Below, in pieces: positions 1 through 7,292 of a stretch of DNA of 64,000 nucleotides. Source of the stretch: Sphingopyxis sp. 113P3 (lineage in GTDB: Bacteria > Pseudomonadota > Alphaproteobacteria > Sphingomonadales > Sphingomonadaceae); contig NZ_CP009452.1 of NCBI RefSeq assembly GCF_001278035.1, forward strand, positions 4,249,501-4,313,500, read 5' to 3'. The translations under genes were made by a program, and so were the position numbers. Within the stretch, counting starts at the first letter, position 1. Every line of letters begins with the position of its first letter. Under the pieces are notes generated by a model, which ran no database searches, was not told the DNA's origin, and was given only the letters and a program-made list of their open reading frames with translations.

Positions 1-924
1 CATGTCGAGCTGGTCGAGCGATGCAAATTTCAGCGTCAGCGCGCCCCTGCCGCCCCCGCCATACTGAATGGCAACGCCGATTCCCAGAAGCTCGGACAGA
101 TGGCGCTCGACCGCGACGATGTCAGGGTCACGCCCTCCGTCGATACCCTTGCGTTCAGTGCCGCCCTTGCGTTGGCCGCTCTTTCCGGCACGTACCAGAG
201 CCTCGACCGCGCGTACCGACAGCCCCTCACGCACCACTTTGTGCGCAATCTCTTCGGCGTCAGCCACGCCGATCAGCGCGCGCGCATGCCCCATCGCAAG
301 ACTGCCGTCACTGACGAGAGCCTGTACATTGCGCGGAAGGTCGAGCAGACGCATAAGATTGGCGACGTGGCTGCGCGATTTGCCGACGAGCTTCGCCAGC
401 GCCTCCTGGCTATGGCCAAAATCCTCGATGAGCTTGCGATATGCGCTCGCTTCCTCGATCGCACTTAGATCCTCGCGCTGAATATTTTCAACGAGTGCGA
501 TTTCATAGGTCGCGGCATCGTCCAGATCGCGCACAAGCGCTGGGATTTGGTGCAGTCCCGCACGCTGAGCCGCGCGCCAGCGCCGCTCACCGGCGACGAG
601 CTGATAGCCCTCACCCCCAGGGGCGCGGCGGACGATGATCGGCTGGAGAAGACCGCGCGCGCTGATCGAGTCCGCAAGTTCCGCTATCGCCGCCTCGTCG
701 AAATGACGGCGCGGCTGGCCGGGTAGCGGACGGATCGTACCAACCGCAATATGCTGGACGGCATCGCCCGAGGGTGCGGGCACGGTCTTTACGGCAGCGC
801 CGGGGCTTGCAAGAACCGGTGACTCGACCGCGACGTCACCGAAGAGTGCATTCAATCCGCGACCCAGTCCGGACGGGCGCTTACGCGCCGGTGCGTTGGC
901 ATTTTCGTCTTTATTGTCAGTCAT
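1..924 (-). CDS. parB: ParB chromosome-partitioning protein (partial, C-terminus off the window)
   Basis: Binds parS sites near the origin and, as a CTP-dependent DNA clamp, spreads and recruits ParA. The frame is open from an ATG at 924 to the window edge, 308 codons. Visible features are an N-terminal GLGRGLNALFG stretch (residues 19-29), which in this family stimulates the ParA ATPase, the CTP-binding GERRWRA box (112-118), the ENIQRE motif (146-151) and a helix-turn-helix near 170-190 (HSQEALAKLVGKSRSHVANL). The last visible residues, FASLDQLDM, resemble the conserved ParB C-terminal dimerisation end, so only a few residues are probably missing. It starts directly after the parA stop codon (no gap), as the last gene of the mnmE-mnmG-rsmG-parA-parB operon. 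Two good parS sites lie upstream in the same operon. Confidence 0.95.
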   Translation of the reverse strand, partial: MTDNKDENANAPARKRPSGLGRGLNALFGDVAVESPVLASPGAAVKTVPAPSGDAVQHIAVGTIRPLPGQPRRHFDEAAIAELADSISARGLLQPIIVRRAPGGEGYQLVAGERRWRAAQRAGLHQIPALVRDLDDAATYEIALVENIQREDLSAIEEASAYRKLIEDFGHSQEALAKLVGKSRSHVANLMRLLDLPRNVQALVSDGSLAMGHARALIGVADAEEIAHKVVREGLSVRAVEALVRAGKSGQRKGGTERKGIDGGRDPDIVAVERHLSELLGIGVAIQYGGGGRGALTLKFASLDQLDM

Positions 925-1707
925 TTAAGCGGCCTTACGGACATTGGGCAGGCGGCCGAGAAGTTCGCGCGCGAGCGCGATATAGGCGGCCGATCCCGCG
1001 CAGCGATGGTCGTATATCAGCGCCGGCAGTCCGTGACTCGGCGCCTCGGACAGTCGGACGTTGCGCGGAATCACCGTGTCGAACACCACCGGGCCCAATA
1101 CTTCGCGAACATCGTCCGAAACCTGATCAGTGAGCCGGTTCCGCCGGTCGAACATGGTGAGCGCAACGCCCAGGATGAAAAGCTGGGGGTTGAAGCGGCC
1201 CCGAACCCGCTCGACCGTGGTGAGCAGCTGGCTCAGTCCCTCGAGCGCGAAAAATTCGCATTGCAGCGGGACGAGCAGCGATTCGGCGGCAATCAGCGCA
1301 TTAAGCGTGAGCATGCCGAGCGAAGGCGGACAGTCGATCAAACATATATCCCACTGCCCTGCTTCGGCGGCCTCCAGGGCCTGCTGCAGCCGATGGAGGC
1401 GGTCCTGAAACTCGATGAGTTCAATCTCGGCGCCCGACAGATCGACCGTTGCCGGAACGATATCGAGCCGCGGAATCGCCGTCGCGACGCGGCATTCGGC
1501 CACGCTGGCGTCGCCGCGCAGCAAGTCATAGCTCGACAATTCGCGCTGGGACTGGCTAATTCCAAGCCCGGTCGAGGCATTTCCCTGCGGGTCGAGATCG
1601 ATGATCAGCGTGCGCCACCCCGTCGCCGCGAGCGCCGTGGCGAGGTTGATCGCCGTTGTCGTCTTGCCGACCCCGCCCTTCTGGTTCGCCACGGCAATGC
1701 GAATCAT
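925..1707 (-). CDS. parA: ParA/Soj chromosome-partitioning ATPase
   Basis: DNA-bound ATPase that pulls ParB-parS complexes apart during origin segregation. The protein has 260 residues. It has the deviant Walker A motif KGGVGKTT at residues 10-17, a Walker B-like ICLIDCPPSLG segment and the conserved LDPQGNASTG motif. I chose the ATG at 1707 because the protein then begins MIRIAVANQKGG, as in the family. A further upstream in-frame start would add 33 residues encoded inside rsmG. A GAGG-type ribosome site lies just before this ATG. The start is 2 bp after the rsmG stop, and parB follows without a gap, so the genes are likely translationally coupled. Confidence 0.97.
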   Translation of the reverse strand: MIRIAVANQKGGVGKTTTAINLATALAATGWRTLIIDLDPQGNASTGLGISQSQRELSSYDLLRGDASVAECRVATAIPRLDIVPATVDLSGAEIELIEFQDRLHRLQQALEAAEAGQWDICLIDCPPSLGMLTLNALIAAESLLVPLQCEFFALEGLSQLLTTVERVRGRFNPQLFILGVALTMFDRRNRLTDQVSDDVREVLGPVVFDTVIPRNVRLSEAPSHGLPALIYDHRCAGSAAYIALARELLGRLPNVRKAA

Positions 1708-1709
1708 CG

Positions 1710-2381
1710 CTATCCTCGCTGTTTCGCCACGATGCGACCGCGCCCTACCAGAATCTGGCTCTCCGCGTCGGTGTGGCTCTGTTCCACGTGAAACATCTTC
1801 TGCCATGCCGGAGACAGAGATGCCAGTTCCTTAACCGCGTTTCGGCCCTTGGGGAGCAGCCATTGCGTCGACTCGGTGGAAAAACGCGCGGATAAGGCGA
1901 TCAATCGATCGAGCGGAGCAAATGCACGCGCGCTGATCGTACCGGCCGCGCGCGTTTCAAGGCGCTCGAGCGGCGCTTCAGCGACCTCGACGTCGCCGAG
2001 ACCCAGCTCTGCCACGACGTCCCGGAGGAATTCGCAGCGCCGCTTTCGCGCCTCGACAAGCAGGGTCGGCCGCTCACTCAAAATAGCCGCGACGACCCCC
2101 GGCAACCCTGGCCCGCTGCCGAGATCCATCCACAGTCCCTCGCCTTCCTGGCCGACCGCGACCAGCTGCGCGCTGTCGGCAATGTGCCGTACCCAAAGAT
2201 GCGGGATTGTCGACGCCGCGACCAAATTCTGGCGTCCATTCTCAGCCACCAGCATGGCCGCGAAGCGCTCGAGCTTCTCCCACTGCGCCGGAGCCGGAGC
2301 GAACGTCCTCTCGATCCAGGCTCTGGCATCGGCCTCTGTTTTCAGTATCGCCACCATCAATCCCGCACCGATCTTCGACAA
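1710..2381 (-). CDS. rsmG: RsmG (GidB), 16S rRNA m7G527 methyltransferase
   Basis: Methylates N7 of G527 in 16S rRNA using S-adenosylmethionine; loss gives low-level streptomycin resistance in other bacteria. The SAM-binding motif LGSGPGLPG is clear in the middle of the protein. The frame reaches a TTG at 2381 that has an AGGAGG ribosome site about 10 nt upstream. An in-frame ATG at 2357 would give 215 instead of 223 residues but has a poorer ribosome site, so TTG is preferred with moderate certainty. A parS site (1780-1795) lies inside the 3' coding region and is read as Met-Phe-His-Val-Glu-Gln. Position between mnmG and parA matches many bacterial origin regions. Confidence 0.93.
   Translation of the reverse strand: MSKIGAGLMVAILKTEADARAWIERTFAPAPAQWEKLERFAAMLVAENGRQNLVAASTIPHLWVRHIADSAQLVAVGQEGEGLWMDLGSGPGLPGVVAAILSERPTLLVEARKRRCEFLRDVVAELGLGDVEVAEAPLERLETRAAGTISARAFAPLDRLIALSARFSTESTQWLLPKGRNAVKELASLSPAWQKMFHVEQSHTDAESQILVGRGRIVAKQRG
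1780..1795. promoter_or_regulatory. parS: parS centromere site inside rsmG
   Basis: The 16-mer TGTTCCACGTGAAACA matches the parS consensus TGTTNCACGTGAAACA known from Bacillus and Caulobacter. It lies within the rsmG coding sequence, about 75 bp upstream of parA, and should be a ParB-loading site. Confidence 0.9.
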
Positions 2382-2501
2382 TTGGAACTGGCCTCCTGGA
2401 GCGGGCGCTGCGCAGGTGCAAGCAGTCCTTCCCGAACGCCCTAACTTCGCAGGTCGTCGACGGCGTTCCCGGCGATAAGCCCGGCCCCGCCCCCCTTGGA
2501 C

Positions 2502-4373
2502 TCAAGCCGCGCGCCGCCGACTGTGTACCATGATCGCCGTCAGCGCTGCGGGGGTAATGCCATCGATCCGCGCCGCTTGCCCCAGCGTTTCGGGGCGCGC
2601 TTTCGTCAGACGTTCGACCATCTCGCGCGAAAGCCCGCCGATCGATGCGTAATCAAGGTCAATATCGAGCAATATTGCCTCATTTGCAGCGAGGGCACGC
2701 AGCTCTGCCTCCTGCCGCGCGATATAAGGCGCATAATGCGCATCCTCGGCGATCTCGGACAGAATATCCGGGTCGAACGCAGCGAGCTCGGGCGCCAGTG
2801 TCGTGAGCGCGCCCATCGTCACCCCGTGGAAGCGCAGGAGATCGATCCGCCGCCGCGCCGCGCCGTCACCAGGCAGAGCGATTCCGAGCAACGCATAATC
2901 GGCCGTATGGGCCGCCACATTGAGCTGAGCTTCGGCTGCTTCGCGCGCGGCCGTGCGCGCTTCGAATTTCGCCGCGGTCGCCGGGCGCACCAGACCAAGC
3001 GCAATCCCGCGCGGCGTCAGGCGCGTTGCTGCATTGTCGGCGCGCAACCGCAATCGATATTCGGCGCGCGCAGTGAGCATCCGGTAGGGCTCCGTCACGC
3101 CCTGCAGCACAAGGTCGTCGACCATCACGCCGATATAGGATTCGCTGCGATCAAGGATCAGAGGCTCGCGGCACTGAACGCTGAGCGCGGCATTCGTACC
3201 AGCGACCAGACCCTGCGCCGCTGCTTCTTCATAGCCGGTGGTGCCATTGATCTGCCCTGCGCACCACAGCCCGGGTAGCGCCCGAACCTGGAGCGTCCGG
3301 TCGAGCGCGCGCGGGTCGATATGATCATATTCGACCGCATAGCCTGGGACGACCATCTCGACCGTCTCGAGACCCTCGATTGTACGCAGCATTTCAAGCT
3401 GGACATCGGCGGGGAGCGACGTCGACACGCCGTTCGGGTATACGAGATGCGTGCCCAGCCCCTCGGGCTCGAGAAAAATCTGATGACCGTCGCGGTCGGC
3501 GAAACGGTGAATCTTGTCCTCGATCGATGGGCAATACCGTGGTCCCGCAGCGCCGATCGCACCGGTGAACAGCGGCGAGCGGTCGAGGTTTGCGGCGATG
3601 ATTGCGTGTGTCTGGGTGTTGGTCCGCGTGATCGCGCAGAAAATCTGCGGCACGCTGCGGCCCTCGTTCCACGTGGAAAAGGTCCAGCGCGCGCCCTCGG
3701 CGCTGTCGGAGGGCTGCTCGGCAAGCCGGACCCAGTCTATCGTGCGCCCGTCAAGCCGCGGCGGCGTGCCAGTCTTGAGCCGTCCCATTGGCAGTTTCGC
3801 CGCGCGTAGCTGCACCGCGAGCCGGTGCGCGCCGGCCTCGCCGATGCGGCCGCCCTCGATCCGTTCTTCGCCGCGAAACATCGTTCCGGCGAGAAATGTG
3901 CCGGTGGCGAGAACGACCGCACCAGCCCTGATCGTCGTCCCGTCACCCAGTTCCACACCCTCGACACGGGCTTCGTCCCCGGACAGCTCGAGCGCCGCCA
4001 CTTCGCCCGCGATGACCGTAATATGGGATTCGGCGGCAAGAAGGGACTGGATCGCGTCTCGATAGAGCCGGCGATCGGCCTGAATCCGCGGCCCTTGAAC
4101 TGCCGAGCCCTTTGAGGCGTTGAGCATCCGGTAATGGATTGCGGCAGCATCCGCCGCGCGTGCCATCCAGCCGTCGAGCGCATCGACTTCGCGCACCAGA
4201 TGCCCTTTTCCCAGGCCACCAATGGCCGGATTGCACGACATGGTTCCGATCATTTTCGGGTCGAAACTGACGAGCGCGACCCGCGCACCGAGACGCGCAG
4301 CGGCGGCCGCGGCCTCAGTCCCGGCGTGCCCGCCGCCGACCACGACGACATCGAAGGTTGCGCTGCTTTGCAT
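2502..4373 (-). CDS. mnmG: MnmG (GidA), tRNA U34 5-carboxymethylaminomethyl modification enzyme
   Basis: FAD protein that, with MnmE, installs the cmnm5 group on wobble uridine 34 of several tRNAs. The protein has 623 residues, normal for the family. It begins with a Rossmann FAD-binding motif, [13 protein letters not shown], and contains the family signature [20 protein letters not shown] near residue 45. The C-terminal half has the conserved [12 protein letters not shown] segment. Its partner mnmE is 89 bp upstream in the same operon, with a perfect parS site in the gap. A degenerate parS-like palindrome lies inside the gene at 3665-3680. About 120 bp without a gene separates it from rsmG. 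Confidence 0.97.
   Translation of the reverse strand: MQSSATFDVVVVGGGHAGTEAAAAAARLGARVALVSFDPKMIGTMSCNPAIGGLGKGHLVREVDALDGWMARAADAAAIHYRMLNASKGSAVQGPRIQADRRLYRDAIQSLLAAESHITVIAGEVAALELSGDEARVEGVELGDGTTIRAGAVVLATGTFLAGTMFRGEERIEGGRIGEAGAHRLAVQLRAAKLPMGRLKTGTPPRLDGRTIDWVRLAEQPSDSAEGARWTFSTWNEGRSVPQIFCAITRTNTQTHAIIAANLDRSPLFTGAIGAAGPRYCPSIEDKIHRFADRDGHQIFLEPEGLGTHLVYPNGVSTSLPADVQLEMLRTIEGLETVEMVVPGYAVEYDHIDPRALDRTLQVRALPGLWCAGQINGTTGYEEAAAQGLVAGTNAALSVQCREPLILDRSESYIGVMVDDLVLQGVTEPYRMLTARAEYRLRLRADNAATRLTPRGIALGLVRPATAAKFEARTAAREAAEAQLNVAAHTADYALLGIALPGDGAARRRIDLLRFHGVTMGALTTLAPELAAFDPDILSEIAEDAHYAPYIARQEAELRALAANEAILLDIDLDYASIGGLSREMVERLTKARPETLGQAARIDGITPAALTAIMVHSRRRAA
3665..3680. promoter_or_regulatory. 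Degenerate parS-like palindrome inside mnmG
   Basis: The sequence CGTTCCACGTGGAAAA contains the perfect 12-bp palindrome TTCCACGTGGAA. It differs from a degenerate parS consensus at positions 1 and 15. It sits between the two better sites, so it could be a weak ParB site. It could equally be a chance result of the conserved coding sequence here (Phe-Ser-Thr-Trp-Asn). Confidence 0.35.
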
Positions 4374-4426
4374 GATGGCGGCGCCCTTATACGAAAGAGC
4401 GCGCCGAATCTACTGCGACAGTCCGA

Positions 4427-4442
4427 TGTTTCACGTGAAACA
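4427..4442. promoter_or_regulatory. parS: Perfect parS site between mnmE and mnmG
   Basis: TGTTTCACGTGAAACA is the exact palindromic parS 16-mer. It lies in the 89-bp gap between mnmE and mnmG, about 10 kb from the probable oriC, and should be the strongest ParB nucleation site in the window. Confidence 0.95.
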
Positions 4443-4462
4443 CGGCGGATGCCGTGTGGCGG

Positions 4463-5794
4463 TCACTTGCCGATGCAGAAGCGCCCGAAGAGTGCATCGA
4501 GCATATCTTCGACACCAGCCCGCCCGGTGATCCGGTCAAGAGCCCCCGCGGCGAGCCTCAGCCGTTCGGCAAGCAGTATCAAGTCATTGGTCTCGCGCGA
4601 ACCAGCCTCAACCGAGAGCCAGCGCTGCGCCTCGGCAAGCGCGGCGCGCTGACGCGTCCGCAGTGCCGCCTCTCCCTCGCGCGGCAGCAGCGTCCTCGCC
4701 ATCTCGACGATGTAGCGATGGAGCTTGTCCATCCCCTCGCCCGTCGCCGCCGACAAGGTCAGGTCACATCGCGCTGCTTCGGCTTCGCGCGCAGCATCGC
4801 CCCGCCAGCGATCCGACTGCGCCGCGATCAGTATCGTGCGCGGGTGGTCGGGCGCTGCATCGGGGGGACCCAGCCACAGCACGATGTCAGCCGCCGCGAT
4901 CGCCGCTTCCGCCCGTTCGATTCCGATCGCCTCGATCGCACCGGCTCCTTCGCCGCGCAGCCCCGCCGTGTCGGAAAAGCGCATCGCGATCCCGTCGAGC
5001 GCCAACGGGGTCTCGATCACGTCGCGCGTCGTCCCGGCCACCGGCGAAACGATCGCAAGCTCGCGTTGGACCAAAGCATTGATTAACGTCGATTTTCCCG
5101 CGTTGGGCGGCCCTGCGATAACGACGGACAGGCCCTCTGAAATGACCTCAGCCGCCGGCCGCGCCAGCCATTCCGCGAGTTCTGCCGAAACTTCCGCCAT
5201 CCCCCCAACCACTCGCTGCGCGGCGCCATCATAGACTTCGACATCGTCCTCGTCGGCAAAATTGAGCTCGGCCTCGGCCCCGGCCATCAGCTCCAGCAAC
5301 CGCTCCTGCCACTTCGCCACCGCACGCGACACATGCCCGCTCGCCATTCCCAGCGCCTGCACCCGCTGGCTCTCGGTCTCTGCCGCGAGCAGGTCTGCGA
5401 GGCCCTCCGCCTCGGCGAGGTCGATCCGTCCATTGAGAAAGGCACGACGCGTGAATTCACCCGCCTCGGCGCAGCGCAACCCGGGAATCGCCGCGAGCGC
5501 CGCCTCGACTGCGGCGACCACGGCCCGGCCGCCGTGGAGGTGGAATTCGGCCAGATCCTCTCCCGTCGCCGTCGCTGGCCCGGGGAACCAGAGCAACAGC
5601 GCGCGGTCGAGCGGAGCGCCATTCGGGTCACGAAGCTGCGCAAGCGATGCGCACCGCGGTGTCGGCACCCGCCCCGCCAGCGCCTGCAGCGCATCCCGCG
5701 CTCTGGGACCGCTCACGCGCACGACGCCGATGGCCGCTGGCGGGCTCCCGCTCGACAGCGCGAAAATCGTCTCGCTGCTCTTCTCGTGGGTCAG
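4463..5794 (-). CDS. mnmE: MnmE (TrmE), tRNA-modifying GTPase, apparent CTG start
   Basis: Potassium-dependent GTPase partner of MnmG in tRNA wobble-uridine modification. The G domain shows GPPNAGKST (G1), GTTRD (G2) and DTAG (G3). The C-terminus is the conserved C-I-G-K with the family cysteine. The first ATG/GTG/TTG in frame is a GTG at 5722, but that would cut into the conserved N-terminal formyl-THF-binding domain. The frame upstream encodes TIFALSSGSPPAAIGVV, the family N-terminus. The best start is CTG at 5794, giving (M)THEKSSETIFALSSG and 443 residues. This CTG overlaps the TGA of the preceding gene as CTGA. The protein identity is certain; the start codon is inferred. Confidence 0.9.
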   Translation of the reverse strand: MTHEKSSETIFALSSGSPPAAIGVVRVSGPRARDALQALAGRVPTPRCASLAQLRDPNGAPLDRALLLWFPGPATATGEDLAEFHLHGGRAVVAAVEAALAAIPGLRCAEAGEFTRRAFLNGRIDLAEAEGLADLLAAETESQRVQALGMASGHVSRAVAKWQERLLELMAGAEAELNFADEDDVEVYDGAAQRVVGGMAEVSAELAEWLARPAAEVISEGLSVVIAGPPNAGKSTLINALVQRELAIVSPVAGTTRDVIETPLALDGIAMRFSDTAGLRGEGAGAIEAIGIERAEAAIAAADIVLWLGPPDAAPDHPRTILIAAQSDRWRGDAAREAEAARCDLTLSAATGEGMDKLHRYIVEMARTLLPREGEAALRTRQRAALAEAQRWLSVEAGSRETNDLILLAERLRLAAGALDRITGRAGVEDMLDALFGRFCIGK

Positions 5795-6087
5795 CTCTTG
5801 CGCCCCCGCGCGGGCTTGCCGCCGTCGTCACTGTCGGGCGCCTTTGCTGCGCCGCCCATCAATCCTCCGCCGAACTGCCCAAGTAGGGATTGGACGAGCC
5901 CCAGTCCGCCTTCACCCATCGGAACCCAGCTCTTGACCATCGCCTGGACCATGTCCGGGGTGATGCCCTTTGCCATCAACTCCTTGACCCGGCTCAGATA
6001 AATATCGTGCAGTGGTTCAAGGTCGGGCAGGCCGAACAGCCGACGCGCTTCCTCGGGGGTGCAATCCACCTCAATATTGAATTTCAT
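5791..6087 (-). CDS. DUF6489 family protein
   Basis: Small soluble protein of 98 residues with no known function. It starts MKFNIEVDCTPEEARRLFGLPDL and contains a helical segment around residues 25-55, then a glycine-rich stretch (GGGLMGGAA) and a basic end. I chose the ATG at 6087, preceded by GGAG, because further upstream codons are arginine-rich and unlike protein. The assignment to DUF6489 is from memory of the N-terminal pattern. Its stop overlaps the inferred CTG start of mnmE, so it is the first gene of the mnmE-parB operon and may be translationally coupled to mnmE. Confidence 0.75.
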   Translation of the reverse strand: MKFNIEVDCTPEEARRLFGLPDLEPLHDIYLSRVKELMAKGITPDMVQAMVKSWVPMGEGGLGLVQSLLGQFGGGLMGGAAKAPDSDDGGKPARGRKS

Positions 6088-6191
6088 GCGCCGTCTCCTG
6101 TCCGCGCGTGGGTGTTGGCGCTTGAGCCGCGCCCCCGGCGCCGCTAGCTTCGCGCTTTCATCGTCGATAAGCAAGAGCCAGGAGAGCCCGC

Positions 6192-6890
6192 ATGTCCCCG
6201 ACCAACACAACCATCCCCGCCCTCGAAAACGAAGGCGATATCCCGGCCTATGTCGCGCGTCCCGACGCGGATTCAGCGCGCGCGATTATCGTGATCCCCG
6301 AAATCTTCGGCGTGAATGCAGGAATCCGCAAGAAATGCGACGATTGGGCGGCCGAGGGCTATCTCGCGATCGCGCCTGACATCTTCTGGCGCTTCGCCCC
6401 CGGAGTCGAACTCAGCCCCGATGTCGAAGCCGAACTTCAGGAAGCTTTTGGATACTACGGACAATATGATGCCGACCTCGGGGTCAAGGACATCGAAGCG
6501 ACTATCCGGTGGCTGCGCGACCAGGGGGCCGACCGGATCGGCTGCGTCGGTTTCTGCCTTGGCGGCCGCCTCGCTTATATGGCGGCCACGCGTACCGACA
6601 TCGACGCGTCGGTTGGCTATTATGGCGTGATGATCGACACGATGCTGAACGAAGCCCATGCAATTTCAAATCCGCTGATGCTCCATATCCCGACCGAAGA
6701 CCATCTGGTCGACCATGCCGCGCAGCAGAAAATCCACGAAGCGCTCGATCCGAACCCCAAGGTGACACTGCACGACTATCCCGGCCTCGATCACGGCTTC
6801 GCCGCGACGAGCGGCAACCGCCGGAACGAGGAGGGCGCCCAGCTCGCCGACGGCCGCACCCGCGCCTTCTTCGCCGAGGCGCTAGCGTGA
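6192..6890 (+). CDS. Dienelactone hydrolase family protein
   Basis: Alpha/beta hydrolase of 232 residues. The nucleophile motif GFCLGG (cysteine near residue 118) and the late DHGF histidine fit the Cys-Asp-His triad of dienelactone hydrolases, which open lactone rings in chloro-aromatic degradation. Many family members have other, unknown ester substrates. The ATG at 6192 follows an AGGAG site. It is the first gene of a tight cluster, overlapping the next gene as GTGA. No aromatic-degradation genes are nearby, so the natural substrate is uncertain. Confidence 0.88.
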   Translation: MSPTNTTIPALENEGDIPAYVARPDADSARAIIVIPEIFGVNAGIRKKCDDWAAEGYLAIAPDIFWRFAPGVELSPDVEAELQEAFGYYGQYDADLGVKDIEATIRWLRDQGADRIGCVGFCLGGRLAYMAATRTDIDASVGYYGVMIDTMLNEAHAISNPLMLHIPTEDHLVDHAAQQKIHEALDPNPKVTLHDYPGLDHGFAATSGNRRNEEGAQLADGRTRAFFAEALA

Positions 6891-7285
6891 CCATCCACCC
6901 GGGACTCGCCGCCTGGCACGCCTATATGGCGGGCGGCGGCGACCCGCAGGACTTGCGCGAGCTGCTCGCCGAAGATGCGGTTTTCCATTCTCCCGTCGTC
7001 CACACGCCCCAGGAGGGTCGCGACAAGGTGTTCGCCTATCTCCATGCGGCGAGCCATGTCCTTGGGGGCGACAAATTTCGCTATCTGCGCGAGATTGCCG
7101 ATGGCGGTCAGGCCTGCCTCGAGTTTCAGACCGAGCTTGAAGGCATCCAGATCAACGGCGTCGATATCATTCGCTGGAATGAGGACGGAAAAATTCAGGA
7201 TTTCAAGGTGATGGTTCGCCCGCTCAAGGCCATCAACAAGGTGTGGGAGAAGATGGCGGCGATGCTCGCCGCGCAGGCGAGCTAG
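6887..7285 (+). CDS. NTF2/SnoaL-like domain protein
   Basis: Protein of 132 residues with a nuclear-transport-factor-2-like cone fold expected from the pattern: HAYMAGGGDPQDLRELLAEDAVFHSP, a central hydrophobic strand set, then DIIRWNEDGKIQDFKVMVRP. Such folds act as enzymes (isomerases, hydrolases) or ligand binders. It uses a GTG start that overlaps the TGA of the dienelactone hydrolase gene, so co-translation with it is likely. No catalytic residues can be assigned with confidence. Confidence 0.85.
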   Translation: MTIHPGLAAWHAYMAGGGDPQDLRELLAEDAVFHSPVVHTPQEGRDKVFAYLHAASHVLGGDKFRYLREIADGGQACLEFQTELEGIQINGVDIIRWNEDGKIQDFKVMVRPLKAINKVWEKMAAMLAAQAS

Positions 7286-7292
7286 GCGCGCC

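Noticed and set aside
2242..2505. 87-codon open frame in the rsmG-mnmG gap
   Set aside because: It overlaps rsmG in another frame, has no ribosome site and no family pattern.
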